From the NCBI GenBank assembly GCA_964544155.1, contig CAZJAH010000009.1, positions 17,019-81,018 of the forward strand: a stretch of DNA of 64,000 nucleotides, in the 5' to 3' direction. This document shows positions 27,587-36,771 of this stretch, piece after piece; positions within the stretch are counted from its first letter, which is position 1; every line of letters starts with the position of its first letter. The DNA is from CAZJAH01 sp964544155 (GTDB lineage: Bacteria > Bacteroidota > Ignavibacteria > Kapaibacteriales > UBA2268). Under the pieces are notes generated by a model. It ran no database searches. It had not been told where the DNA came from and was given only the letters and a program-made list of their open reading frames with translations. Position numbers and translations under genes: made by a program.

Positions 27587-28591
27587 ATGCCTGAATCCGT
27601 TGGCAAAACCAAAGCAATCCTGTACTTATATGAAAATCTGCTTCGGGGCAGCAAGCTGAACACTAATGACGCTTGTCAAATTCTTGAAAAAAAAGGGATC
27701 AATCTTTCCAAACGCACGGTACAGCGTTATTTTGAGGAATTAAGCCGGCTTATTGAAGGCCTGATATGCAGGGGCAACGGAAATTCAAAAGAATTATTCC
27801 TGCCGAGAGAATTCAGGCCTGTACATGCTCCGATCAGTATTCAAAGCAGCGAGCTTTTATCTCTTCATATTCTGAAAGCTCATCTAAAAGCTTTCAGGGG
27901 GACTAAGATTGAAAAAAATATGGAGAGTCTTGTAAATAATATTGAAAAGCATGCCCCGGGTGATGTTTTTGTTTCTGAATCATTATTTTGGGATCAGAAT
28001 AACGGCAATTTCGATTATTCCAATTATAATGATATAATAATAGAAGCTATGAACGCTATCATAGACGAGGCTATGTACAAAATAAAATATGCTGCCAGGA
28101 ATAATTTTAAAATTATCGAGGGAGTACCCTTAAAGATATACGCTTATAGCGGCCTACTGTATCTGCTAATGTGGATACCGAAATATGATAACTATATTTC
28201 ACTATCAATAAATAAAATTATTTCCATATCAACTTCAAATAAATTCATTGATAAAATTAAGCCCTTTGATGCCGATAAATTTATGAAGAACAGGTTCGGT
28301 GTGTATAATGATAAGCCCAGGAATGTAGAATTGCAGATAAGAAAAGGGGAGGAGTTTCTTTTTGAGAACAGAAGCTGGCATCCTTCACAAAAACTTGAAA
28401 AAAAGAACGGGAAATTAATCATGAAACTGCGCGTGCCTATAGTTCCGGATTTCACAGGCTGGATTATGAGCTGGGGTAATAAAATTAAAGTAATTGCACC
28501 ATTGGAACTTATAACAAAGATAAGTATGATGCACAAAAACGCGGCCGCGCAATACAATAATGACGAGAATGATGATGATAAACATATTTAA
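27587..28591 (+). CDS. WYL-domain transcriptional regulator
   Basis: A 334-residue DNA-binding protein. I start at the ATG at 27587 because GGAGG lies 5 bases upstream; an ATG 48 bases earlier has no such site. Residues about 5-65 form a DeoR-type winged helix (ACQILEKKGINLSKRTVQRYFEEL). Residues about 145-240 form a WYL-like domain (IIDEAMYKIKYAARNN ... VPLKIYAYSGLLYLLMWIPKY), and a C-terminal part contains the charged NRSWHPSQKLEKKNGKL. WYL domains bind ligands, often nucleic acids or nucleotides. The 3' end overlaps the kinase gene by 32 bases, so the two are co-transcribed. It may regulate the locus itself. Confidence 0.85.
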   Translation: MPESVGKTKAILYLYENLLRGSKLNTNDACQILEKKGINLSKRTVQRYFEELSRLIEGLICRGNGNSKELFLPREFRPVHAPISIQSSELLSLHILKAHLKAFRGTKIEKNMESLVNNIEKHAPGDVFVSESLFWDQNNGNFDYSNYNDIIIEAMNAIIDEAMYKIKYAARNNFKIIEGVPLKIYAYSGLLYLLMWIPKYDNYISLSINKIISISTSNKFIDKIKPFDADKFMKNRFGVYNDKPRNVELQIRKGEEFLFENRSWHPSQKLEKKNGKLIMKLRVPIVPDFTGWIMSWGNKIKVIAPLELITKISMMHKNAAAQYNNDENDDDKHI

Positions 28592-30692
28592 CAGACAAAT
28601 ATTTGAAAGCTTACTGGAGCATGAAAATCTTTCCTGCCTAATTACTGAATTCAATTTAGAGAAGGATTGTAATGACTGGAAAATAATTTATTGTAATGGT
28701 ATAGCAAGATCTACAGTTAATGACATTGATCCTGTGCTGGGCGGCTTTTTGAAATCCATGCCCGAAAAGCAGGTTTCATTATTCCGGAAAGAGATAATTA
28801 ATCTCGAAGATAAAAACGCTGTATGCCGCAGGATAGGGGTCAGGTTAAACAGTAAATGGTTCAGGGCTACTTTGAGTAAACAAACTGACTCGGATAAGCT
28901 CCTGATAACATTCAAGCCCATATCCGATATAATCAGCCCGGAAAAGGATCTGGAACTTGTGGAGAGCAGGCACAGTTCAGTTGTAAAACCCACTGGTGAG
29001 ATAAGCTTCGGGCATTATTTGAAAAATGACCTTATTGTATGGCCGGATGACATTGATCATATCCTGGGATATAGCGGCTCTGAAATGGGGCAGGCCCTTA
29101 AAAGCTGGCTGGATAAAGTATATCCGGATGATCAATCCAACAAAAAACCTATTAATGTTCTGTTTATCCCCATAAAAAACGAAAACGGTGTGATAAATGT
29201 TCTTTGCGTATCAAGAGACATAAACGATCGCAGGAAAACTCAGAAAGCAGCTTTAGATTATTCAAAGCTCATTGAATCGGTTTTTAATGCTATATCTGAA
29301 ACTCTGATAAAGATTGATAAAAAAGGGCTGATTAAAGGTATAAATTATACAGGAGCAGCAAGGCTAAAGACAACGCCTGAAGAATTAATCGGGAAAAACA
29401 TTTACCAGATATTACCCCCCAACGCGGCTGAATTCAGAAAAAAAATGATAGATAAAGTTTTCGATACCGGTGATCCCATAGCTTTCGACGATATAAGGTA
29501 TCCAATATATTTCTCAAACAAAATATACCCGGTTAAAGATGAACAAGGCAATACGACCGATGTAATAGTTTTCGGGCTTGATGAAACCGAGAAAAAACGC
29601 CAGGAAAGGGATTTAAAGATCAAAAACCACGCGATAGAATCATCACTGATAGGTTTCGCGATAGGCGATCTCAATGGAAGAATTACCTACGGTAATGCTG
29701 AATTTGAAAAAATCTGGGGATACAGCTCGCCACGGGAATATAAAGGCAAAAGCTATTTAGAGCTGTTCAATGTACCCGGACTGCCTGATAATCTTTTATC
29801 ACTAATTAAAAAGGAAGGAAAATGGAGCGGTGAATATTTGGCATTCAGGCAAAACGGCGATAAGTTTGATGTAGAGGCTCACGCGAGCCTGGTAATATCA
29901 GATGAAGGCCAAATGCTTGCCATAACGATCAGCTTTATAGATGTAACTGAGCATAATAAAATCTCAGCCGAGATAAAGGAATATTCTGAAAAGCTTAAAA
30001 AATCCAATGATGAGCTTAAGCAATTCGCTTACATTGCTTCTCATGATCTGCAGGAACCGCTTAGAGGTATATCCAACAGTATACAGATCGTTGAGAAAAA
30101 GCTATCCGGCAAACTCGATGAAGACACCCTGAAGTTTATGAATTTCGCAACTGAAGGTGCAAAAAAAATGCAGGATCTCATTAACGGCCTGATGGAATAC
30201 TCGAGGGTAGAAAACAATAATAAAAGCTTTGACAGGGAAGTAGACCTAAATAAACTTGTTGAAAGAGTTGCATCTATGCTCGAGTTAAAGATAAAAGAAA
30301 ATAAGGCCGAAATAAAAATAAATAAACTGCCCGTGGTAAGGGGTAATGAATCACTTCTCTACAGGCTGTTTCAAAACCTCACGGATAACGCGCTAAAGTT
30401 CAGAAAATCTCATGAAAAACCGGTAATTGATATAAGCAGCAGCCGTATTGGGGACAACTATGTAATATATTTCGAAGATAACGGTATAGGTATAAAAGAG
30501 GAGTATTTTGAAAAGATCTTTCAGGTGTTCAGAAGGCTCCATACATCTAAAACAATAAAAGGTACGGGTATAGGCCTGGCAATTTGTAAAAGAATTGTCG
30601 AAGCGCATAAAGGAAAGATAGGAATTGAATCAAAACCCGGAAGCGGGACTAAATTTATTATAACTTTACCAATTGAAATTCAAAATGAATAA
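28560..30692 (+). CDS. PAS-domain sensor histidine kinase
   Basis: A 710-residue kinase without membrane segments, so cytoplasmic. Two or three PAS modules lie between residues about 140 and 475 (LIESVFNAISETLIKID, NHAIESSLIGFAIGDLNG). A HisKA domain has ASHDLQEPLRG with His495. The HATPase part has the N-box RLFQNLTDNALKFRK, G1 EDNGIGIKEEYFEKIF and G2 GTGIGLAICKRIVEAH. The form is like phytochrome-type kinases, without a chromophore domain. The start could be any of four clustered ATGs (28560, 28569, 28572, 28575); GACGAG suggests the last. It overlaps the next gene by 8 bases, so the receiver is its probable partner. Confidence 0.9.
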   Translation: MTRMMMINIFNRQIFESLLEHENLSCLITEFNLEKDCNDWKIIYCNGIARSTVNDIDPVLGGFLKSMPEKQVSLFRKEIINLEDKNAVCRRIGVRLNSKWFRATLSKQTDSDKLLITFKPISDIISPEKDLELVESRHSSVVKPTGEISFGHYLKNDLIVWPDDIDHILGYSGSEMGQALKSWLDKVYPDDQSNKKPINVLFIPIKNENGVINVLCVSRDINDRRKTQKAALDYSKLIESVFNAISETLIKIDKKGLIKGINYTGAARLKTTPEELIGKNIYQILPPNAAEFRKKMIDKVFDTGDPIAFDDIRYPIYFSNKIYPVKDEQGNTTDVIVFGLDETEKKRQERDLKIKNHAIESSLIGFAIGDLNGRITYGNAEFEKIWGYSSPREYKGKSYLELFNVPGLPDNLLSLIKKEGKWSGEYLAFRQNGDKFDVEAHASLVISDEGQMLAITISFIDVTEHNKISAEIKEYSEKLKKSNDELKQFAYIASHDLQEPLRGISNSIQIVEKKLSGKLDEDTLKFMNFATEGAKKMQDLINGLMEYSRVENNNKSFDREVDLNKLVERVASMLELKIKENKAEIKINKLPVVRGNESLLYRLFQNLTDNALKFRKSHEKPVIDISSSRIGDNYVIYFEDNGIGIKEEYFEKIFQVFRRLHTSKTIKGTGIGLAICKRIVEAHKGKIGIESKPGSGTKFIITLPIEIQNE

Positions 30693-31134
30693 TAATATTG
30701 AATCGGTTGAAGTATTCCTGGTCGAGGATAATGAGACAGATATCGAACTGATTAAAGAAGCACTAAAGTTAAGCCGCCTTTCTACTAGTCTAAAGATCGC
30801 GAATGACGGCGAGGAAGCTATAGATTATCTAACTGATAATTGCGAAAAAATGGAATCGCAAAAGCCGGATATAATTCTGCTTGATTTGAATCTTCCAAAA
30901 AAAGACGGCATAGAAGTATTATCATTTATAAAAAACAATAACCGAATAAAGGATATTCCCGTAATAGTCCTTACAGTATCAGGATGCAATAATGATGTTT
31001 TAAAGGCGTACAGCCATCACGCTAACTGCTATATCAGAAAGCCTGTTGATTTTGACAAATTTGAGGAGATTGTGCGTCAGATAGAGACATTTTGGTTTTC
31101 GATTGTAAGTCTGCCGAGGAAGGAAATGGCATGA
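30685..31134 (+). CDS. Single-domain response regulator (Rcp1/CheY-like)
   Basis: A 149-residue receiver-only protein. The acidic pair is in LVEDNETD near residue 13, the phosphoacceptor is Asp67 in LLDLNLPKKDG, and the conserved Thr and Lys are in VLTVSG and YIRKPV. The spacing of the loop IDYLTDN is like Rcp1-type regulators that pair with phytochrome-like kinases. The ATG overlaps the kinase stop (ATGAATAA), and the gene ends in ATGA shared with the hybrid kinase. It lacks an output domain, so it should act by protein contact or as a phosphorelay step. Confidence 0.92.
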   Translation: MNNNIESVEVFLVEDNETDIELIKEALKLSRLSTSLKIANDGEEAIDYLTDNCEKMESQKPDIILLDLNLPKKDGIEVLSFIKNNNRIKDIPVIVLTVSGCNNDVLKAYSHHANCYIRKPVDFDKFEEIVRQIETFWFSIVSLPRKEMA

Positions 31135-33350
31135 ATTTATTGATAATTGAAGATAATGAACTGGATTACCTTTTGATAAAAGAAGCACTCTCGGAAATGC
31201 AGGATATTTCCGTTGATGCAAAAAACGCGGTAACGTTTGATCAGGCTGCTGATATGCTCGCTCGGGATCATTTTGATATTATTATTACCGATCTCGGCCT
31301 TCCCGAAAGTTCAGGGCTTTCCACAATAGAAAAGATCCGCCGGCTTCATTGGCAAATACCACTGATAGTAATTACAGGGCTTAACGATAAAGAAACCGCT
31401 CTCAACGCGCTCAAGCTCGGCGCTCAGGATTACCTTGTCAAAGGCAGGATAGATTCTGAAATACTGGAACGCTCAATAAGATACTCCCTTGAAAGATTTA
31501 AATTCGAACTGGATATAAAAGATTCAGAAAAAAAATACAGGCAGATTGTTGACAACGCGCTTGTTGGAGTTTACAAAGGCACAGATAAGGGAAAGATCAC
31601 TTTTGTAAATGACGCGTTAGCTCTGATGCTCGGATTTGAAAATAAATTTGAGCTTATGAAAAGCAAGATTGTTGAATATCCGCTAAACCGTGATTCTTTT
31701 GATAAGATCATATCGGCATGCCTGGCTTACGGCAGAGTTAAGGACTTTGAAATGCCCATATACGGCAATGGCAGGATTTACCACACTTTGCATAATGCCA
31801 CTTTAACCGGAAGTGAAATATCCGGAATGATGATTGATATTACCGACCGGAAAACGGCCACAGAGCTGCTTCTTGAAATCGAAACAAAGCAAAACGCAAT
31901 ATTACGAGCCCTGCCGGACGCAATGCTTTTGCTCGACGAAAACTATGTAGTTACAGATTATTATCTTCCTGAAGGAAAGTTCGGGGGTTTTCTTGAACTG
32001 CCTCTACAGGAAAAAAACATTGTTGATATTTTTCAGTATGAACTTTTAAAGAAAATAGAACTAGCTATTAAAACATTAGAAAATAATGGCCTTCAGATCA
32101 TCAATCATCATTATATAAAGCAGGTAATCGATAAACATTTTGAAATAAGGGTTAAGAAATTCGGCGGAAGTCAGATTATACTACTGATAAGAGATATCAG
32201 CCAGCGCAAAAAAATGGAACAGGTTATTATCAATACACAAAAAATGGAGGCCATTGGCAAGCTGGCAGGAGGAATAGCACATGAATTCAATAATATGATG
32301 ACTGCCATAATTAATTATTCCGAAATTTTATCACTTAAAACTGATAGTACACATAATATGGCAGCGGATATATCCCCCAAGATAAAAGAAACCGCTATCA
32401 GCGCTTCAAAATTAGCTTCACAACTTTTGGCTTATAGCAGTAAGCAGATGATAAATCCAAAAGCGCTTAATTTCAATGAAGTTATATCAAAACTTGAACC
32501 TACACTGAAAAAGATCATCAGCGGAGATATAGATCTTATATTCAACCCCGATCATAATCTTCTGGATGTAATACTTGACAGGCAACAATTCGAGCAAATA
32601 CTGGTAAATCTACTTATGAATTCAAATGAAGCTATCAGGGATAAGGGGAGAATAATTATTTCTACCTTCAGCACTTATATCGACGGCAAAAGAGCTTACA
32701 TACGTAAAAAGCATGTTTCAGGTATTTTCTCTGCAATATCAATTGAAGATACCGGTAAAGGCATCGATGATTCGATAAAAGATAAGATTTTCGACCCGTT
32801 TTTTACCACTAAATATAATGGCAAAGGCAGCGGACTGGGCTTATCTGTAGTATATGGCATTGTCCTTCAGAATGACGGCTGGCTCGATCTCGAAACCACT
32901 GAAGGCAGCGGCGCTAAATTCACACTTTATTTCCCGGTGGCAGGCAATCCGGAGAATGTGCCTGAGAATACAAACAGTGGCAGGGAAGGCCATGGCAGAT
33001 ACAAAATACTTATTGTTGACGACAACCGCGAAGTGCTCGATTCCATTTCGCGCATACTCGGCCGCAAAGGCCATTCGATCCTGAAGGCAGAAACCGGTGC
33101 CGAAGCCGAGACAATGTTTTATACAGATATAAAAACAATTGATTTTGTACTTACTGATATACTTCTGCCCGATACCAACGGTATTACTTTAGCGGAGAAA
33201 TTAAGAAAAATGAACCCCGAAACTAGAATAATCCTGTGCAGCGCCAGCAATGACCCCAAAGTGCTTGATTCAATCGGGCCTAATACCGCTTTTATTGAAA
33301 AACCCTACCAAATACAGGAACTGATTGAACTTTTTCAGAGCTTAAAATAA
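31131..33350 (+). CDS. Hybrid histidine kinase, REC-PAS-HisKA-HATPase-REC
   Basis: A 739-residue cytoplasmic kinase starting at the ATG at 31131, after GGAAGGAAA and overlapping the receiver gene by 4 bases. Domains: an N-terminal receiver with Asp54 (ITDLGLPESSG), PAS modules at about 130-240 and 245-350, HisKA with His384 (GGIAHEFNNMM), HATPase with LLMNSNEAIRDKG, EDTGKGIDDSIKD and GKGSGLGLSVVYG, and a C-terminal receiver with Asp676 (LTDILLPDTNG). The NtrB-like H-box and two receivers suggest a phosphorelay input from another kinase. The upstream kinase and receiver are the obvious candidates. Confidence 0.93.
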   Translation: MNLLIIEDNELDYLLIKEALSEMQDISVDAKNAVTFDQAADMLARDHFDIIITDLGLPESSGLSTIEKIRRLHWQIPLIVITGLNDKETALNALKLGAQDYLVKGRIDSEILERSIRYSLERFKFELDIKDSEKKYRQIVDNALVGVYKGTDKGKITFVNDALALMLGFENKFELMKSKIVEYPLNRDSFDKIISACLAYGRVKDFEMPIYGNGRIYHTLHNATLTGSEISGMMIDITDRKTATELLLEIETKQNAILRALPDAMLLLDENYVVTDYYLPEGKFGGFLELPLQEKNIVDIFQYELLKKIELAIKTLENNGLQIINHHYIKQVIDKHFEIRVKKFGGSQIILLIRDISQRKKMEQVIINTQKMEAIGKLAGGIAHEFNNMMTAIINYSEILSLKTDSTHNMAADISPKIKETAISASKLASQLLAYSSKQMINPKALNFNEVISKLEPTLKKIISGDIDLIFNPDHNLLDVILDRQQFEQILVNLLMNSNEAIRDKGRIIISTFSTYIDGKRAYIRKKHVSGIFSAISIEDTGKGIDDSIKDKIFDPFFTTKYNGKGSGLGLSVVYGIVLQNDGWLDLETTEGSGAKFTLYFPVAGNPENVPENTNSGREGHGRYKILIVDDNREVLDSISRILGRKGHSILKAETGAEAETMFYTDIKTIDFVLTDILLPDTNGITLAEKLRKMNPETRIILCSASNDPKVLDSIGPNTAFIEKPYQIQELIELFQSLK

Positions 33351-33378
33351 AATCAGGATAAAAAGCAGCGGAAATAAA

Positions 33379-33735
33379 ATGTCTTTTGATATATTGTAGA
33401 TCATAAAATCGCAGAAATGAACAATCTTACTTTTTGCAATCAGTTTCGCGACTGCGGGAGAAAAACTATATCTGAATTTGGAGTAAGGCGGAAAATACTC
33501 TTTCAGATCAGATGTAATTGATTTTGATATTGATCTAAATAATGAGTCTACAACTCTATTTGCGTCCTGCAATTTGAAGAGCCGGCTGATTGTTGAAGCA
33601 AAAAAAGGATTACTGGATAAACATCATATTTCCGGAACAATGCAGATGTTTGAGGTTGATCAGGGTGAGCGTAAGCAAATTGGCACTGGTACGACTGAGA
33701 CAATATTTTTGAGGATAAAAGACCCGGGCCACTAA
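33379..33735 (+). pseudogene. Decayed gene behind the hybrid kinase
   Basis: One plus frame, starting with an ATG at 33379, reads through three in-frame stops (33397, 33418 and 33484). The text between is protein-like: FAISFATAGEKLYLNLE, then after the stop GGKYSFRSDVIDFDIDLNN and finally ERKQIGTGTTETIFLRIKD up to the real stop at 33733. The last 83 codons are open. It lies 28 bases after the hybrid kinase and may be a lost fourth member of that operon. An antisense frame (33342-33572) also stays open but begins at TTG. I recognise no family. Confidence 0.5.
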
Positions 33736-33796
33736 TATTTGGGTAATATTCTTTAAAAAATAAGGCTTTTAAACAGGGAGTAAATCAAATTCATAG

Positions 33797-34351
33797 CTAT
33801 CTTACTACCGCGTCGGCAAGGTATTCGGCGGGGTCTATAAGGCATTCTGGGAGCCTGCTTTCAAAGAGGTTACCACCCTTGTAATTTCTAAGCTTGTATT
33901 CATTGCCTCGGTAAATCTCTAAATGGAGCATACTGGTTTTGCGGGCTTCTTTCAGCTTTTGTATGTATTCGGGAGCGCTTTTATCAATCAAGTCCCTGGC
34001 AAGCACAGTTCCTACCGCTCCCAAGCTAGTGCCTGCGCTAACTATTTCACCTTTTGCCGGGTATATCTCGCCAAGTTCCGCGTATTTAATTACCGGCCCC
34101 TTAATAGTTTTAACGGCTATGAAGTAGGTAGTATTCCAGTAGATATTTCCTTCACCTGAAGTGAAAACACCGGAATCTATTACCACACCGCTTTCGATAG
34201 CGAGCACCTTTGTTCCGGCAGGAGCATATATATCCATGCCGCAATGGTATCTGTCGCCGCGGTCCTCTGCAAAAGAGCCTGGAGCTCCTTCAACGGGGAA
34301 TTTGATCCTGTCCCCGGCCAATGGCCAGTATTTCCTGTATGGCTTGTTCAA
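33797..34351 (-). CDS. M23 family peptidase-like protein
   Basis: A 184-residue protein with a beta-barrel LytM fold: the metal motif YHCGMDIYAPAGTKVLAIESGVV near residue 36 has His and Asp, and the late HxE-type strand SMLHLEIYRG gives the other ligand position. In canonical M23 enzymes that strand is HxH, so here catalysis is uncertain (LHLE versus HxH). No signal peptide is visible, which is unusual for a peptidoglycan hydrolase. It is the last gene of the lpx operon and overlaps the C26 gene by 4 bases. It may process peptidoglycan or serve as a scaffold. Confidence 0.8.
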   Translation of the reverse strand: MNKPYRKYWPLAGDRIKFPVEGAPGSFAEDRGDRYHCGMDIYAPAGTKVLAIESGVVIDSGVFTSGEGNIYWNTTYFIAVKTIKGPVIKYAELGEIYPAKGEIVSAGTSLGAVGTVLARDLIDKSAPEYIQKLKEARKTSMLHLEIYRGNEYKLRNYKGGNLFESRLPECLIDPAEYLADAVVR

Positions 34352-35139
34352 GGCAGCGCCTCAGCTTTTCGTTTGTATGCTTCAGAATGTTTGAGGAATA
34401 CCTTTCCTAAAGGCCGGGAAAGTGTATTATACGGCTCAAGCCTTTCAGGATGCCATTGCACGGCAATCATAAACGGCCTGCTGTAAGGATCTTCCCATTC
34501 AAATGCTTCTATCAGGCCGTCAGGCGAAAAGGCCGTAGCAATAAGCCCCGGGGCCAGTTTATCTACTGCCTGGTGGTGGTTGCTGTTTACCATGCCGCTA
34601 TCCGTCAGGGTTATTTCATTCAGCATAGTGCCTTTTTTAATTACTACCGTATGTTCTTCCCTGTGGCCGATTTCCCCCTCAACCTCGGTAGGTATATCCA
34701 CAATCAGGCTGCCCCCCAGCGCAACATTCAGTATCTGCTCGCCGCGGCATATGGCCATAATAGGCAGGCCCATATCCAGAGCTTTGCTTATGAGCGCGAA
34801 TTCCAGAGTATCACGCCTTAGATCAATTTCGCACAAGGCTGTATCTCCAGCTCTCCCGAAGCGCGCGGGGTGCACGTCAGGCCCTCCCGAGAGTAGAAGC
34901 CCATGGGCATCGTCCATATGGGCCATTGCTTTATCAAAGCTGATATTATAAGCGTCAATGCAGACAGCATTGGGATTAATTGATTTTATCCATTTTTCGT
35001 ACATTTCGTAATGCTCCGAACCGCTGCCCTTTGATATAATAATTTTAACTTCCGGCTGGTCCTGACAGGATACCAAAAGCCCTAATAAGGCTGCAATTAT
35101 ATATAAGCAAACATTACGATTTTTTGCTATCTTTTTCAT
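34348..35139 (-). CDS. Peptidase C26 (class I glutamine amidotransferase-like) lipoprotein
   Basis: A 263-residue protein. Residues 1-26 form a lipoprotein signal with LLVSC. The rest matches gamma-glutamyl-gamma-aminobutyrate hydrolase: LSGGPDVHPARFG, the nucleophile Cys in MAICRGEQILNVALGG, SNHHQAVDKL and the His/Glu in AVQWHPER. The complete triad suggests it hydrolyses gamma-glutamyl bonds. Most members are cytosolic (PuuD), so export to the envelope is odd and points to a substrate there, perhaps gamma-D-Glu in peptidoglycan. It overlaps lpxK by 26 bases and the M23-like gene by 4. Confidence 0.85.
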   Translation of the reverse strand: MKKIAKNRNVCLYIIAALLGLLVSCQDQPEVKIIISKGSGSEHYEMYEKWIKSINPNAVCIDAYNISFDKAMAHMDDAHGLLLSGGPDVHPARFGRAGDTALCEIDLRRDTLEFALISKALDMGLPIMAICRGEQILNVALGGSLIVDIPTEVEGEIGHREEHTVVIKKGTMLNEITLTDSGMVNSNHHQAVDKLAPGLIATAFSPDGLIEAFEWEDPYSRPFMIAVQWHPERLEPYNTLSRPLGKVFLKHSEAYKRKAEALP

Positions 35140-36163
35140 TTCTTTCTATGTCATACAGTGATTTAAGTTTTGAAAAATAAGCGTTCCTGCCTTCAATTAT
35201 CCTTAGAGTTATCGGGAATACATAGCAATGGATTCCGGCATTGGCAAACATATCGCTCAGATTGATCAGTTTGGCGGCATCCTTTTCAGTAGTGGCTATG
35301 TAATCGCTTCCTTCATCCCGGCAGGTTTGTATTATTTTCTCAACGTCCTTTTCATTATAATAGTGATGATCAGGATAATCAAGGGATTGCTTAACACTGT
35401 ATTTTTGCTTTTCAAGCATATTTCTGAAGCGCTCCGGCTTTGCAATGCCTGCAACGCAGACTATTCCGCTGAGCATATCGCGGTATTCGTACCTGCCGGT
35501 CTGTTGCCTTGATTTAATATGATAGGGCCTTTCCTGCCAGGGAATTACCCTTATAGTAAGTTTTGTATCTTTCAGCGCGGCGATTTTTTCATTTGGCGTG
35601 ATATTGCCTGTCAGGCATATGATGTCTGCTCTGCCAATCGATTCGAGCGGCTCGCGAAGCCTACCTTTGGGGAGAAGGTCTGGGTTTTCGATAGTGTCGT
35701 TATCGATGAGCACAATGTCTATGTCGCGGTGAAGCCTTCTGTGCTGGAATCCGTCATCGATAATGACCGTATCGACATCGAATTTACTGGTTATGTTCTT
35801 TGCTGCTTCTGATTTGCTTTCATGTGCTATAACGGGAATCCTGAGCGTATCGGCAAGCATGAACATCTCATCGCCGCCTTCCCTGGCGTCAGCCAAAATA
35901 TTTTTTCCGTCGCAGAGAATAATCTCTCCTTTCGATTTTTTCTTATATCCTCTTCCGATTATTGCCGGCTTTCTTTTAATTTTCTGAAGGTCGCGTGCCA
36001 GCATCTGCACAAAAGGTGTTTTTCCCGTTCCTCCTACCGTTAAGTTTCCCACGCTTATAACCGGTATATCAATTTTTATTATCTCTTCTTTTTCTTTGTC
36101 ATACCTTTGATTTCTTGTTTCAACAGCTTTCCCGAAAATCTTCGAGAACATACCTTTGATCAT
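35114..36163 (-). CDS. lpxK: Tetraacyldisaccharide 4'-kinase LpxK
   Basis: A 349-residue inner-membrane-associated kinase that phosphorylates the 4' position of lipid A disaccharide to give lipid IVA. The Walker A loop SVGNLTVGGTGKTPFV lies at about residues 36-51, and VIIDDGFQHRRLHRDIDIVLID near 135 is the family signature with the Walker-B-like Asp residues. The N-terminal membrane helix seen in many LpxK proteins is weak here. GGAG precedes the ATG. It is third in the order lpxB, DUF374, lpxK; this supports its role. Confidence 0.93.
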   Translation of the reverse strand: MIKGMFSKIFGKAVETRNQRYDKEKEEIIKIDIPVISVGNLTVGGTGKTPFVQMLARDLQKIKRKPAIIGRGYKKKSKGEIILCDGKNILADAREGGDEMFMLADTLRIPVIAHESKSEAAKNITSKFDVDTVIIDDGFQHRRLHRDIDIVLIDNDTIENPDLLPKGRLREPLESIGRADIICLTGNITPNEKIAALKDTKLTIRVIPWQERPYHIKSRQQTGRYEYRDMLSGIVCVAGIAKPERFRNMLEKQKYSVKQSLDYPDHHYYNEKDVEKIIQTCRDEGSDYIATTEKDAAKLINLSDMFANAGIHCYVFPITLRIIEGRNAYFSKLKSLYDIERNEKDSKKS

Positions 36164-36186
36164 TGTTCCAAAACTCCGAAATGTAT

Positions 36187-36771
36187 CTAAAATTCATTTA
36201 TAAAGGTAAGCCTTTTCTCTACTATTTCCAATACACGGCTTATTTCATCTCTGCTCAAAGTGTCATCTAATTTATCCGTAACTTCAAATTTAAGATATAT
36301 TTTACTAAACGGACAGGGAAATTCAAAATTATCCCAACTTTTATTAAATATTTTTTTTTGCCCAATTTTAATTCCGCAAAGAAATAACGGCACACCGGCT
36401 CTTTGCGCGGCCAGCAAGGCTCCTGGTTTCATTTTATTTGCCGGGCCCCTGGGGCCGTCGGGGGTGACGAGCAGCATACTGTCTTTGCATGTTTCCACCA
36501 TGTCCGCCAAAATATCCCCTTGCTTTCTGGAAGACGATCCCCTTATAAGTGAAAATCCCCAGTGCTTAAGCAGTGATGCCAGTACGGAACCGTCTTTGCT
36601 AAGGCTTACCAGAGCCGAGGGATTCTTTTTCCTGAAAAAATGCCAGCCGGGAAGCATTTTGCCGTGCCAGAAGGCAATTACGCAAGGGCTTTCAGGCATG
36701 GGGCCTTCCGTTTTGTAACGCCAGGTAGCCGCTATAACGCTGATTATTATATTAAAAAACTGCTGTTTCAA
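36187..36771 (-). CDS. DUF374 lysophospholipid acyltransferase family protein
   Basis: A 194-residue protein starting at TTG at 36771. It has the DUF374 marks: FWHGKMLPGWHFF near residue 34, ALVSLSKDGSVLASLL, GSSSRKQGD, and TPDGPRGPANKMKPGALLAAQRAGVPL near 102. These resemble the HX4D-type acyltransferase fold, in a short form. Between lpxB and lpxK it probably adds an acyl chain during lipid A maturation, though this is inferred only from position. The stop of lpxB and this start touch (36772/36771), so translation is probably coupled. Confidence 0.85.
   Translation of the reverse strand: MKQQFFNIIISVIAATWRYKTEGPMPESPCVIAFWHGKMLPGWHFFRKKNPSALVSLSKDGSVLASLLKHWGFSLIRGSSSRKQGDILADMVETCKDSMLLVTPDGPRGPANKMKPGALLAAQRAGVPLFLCGIKIGQKKIFNKSWDNFEFPCPFSKIYLKFEVTDKLDDTLSRDEISRVLEIVEKRLTFINEF

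Noticed and set aside
33342..33572. Minus-strand 76-residue frame with an FSPAVAKLIAK-like stretch resembling a CFI-box tail
   Set aside because: It begins at TTG without a ribosome site, and the opposite plus frame is more protein-like over a longer range. I treat it as the shadow of the decayed gene.
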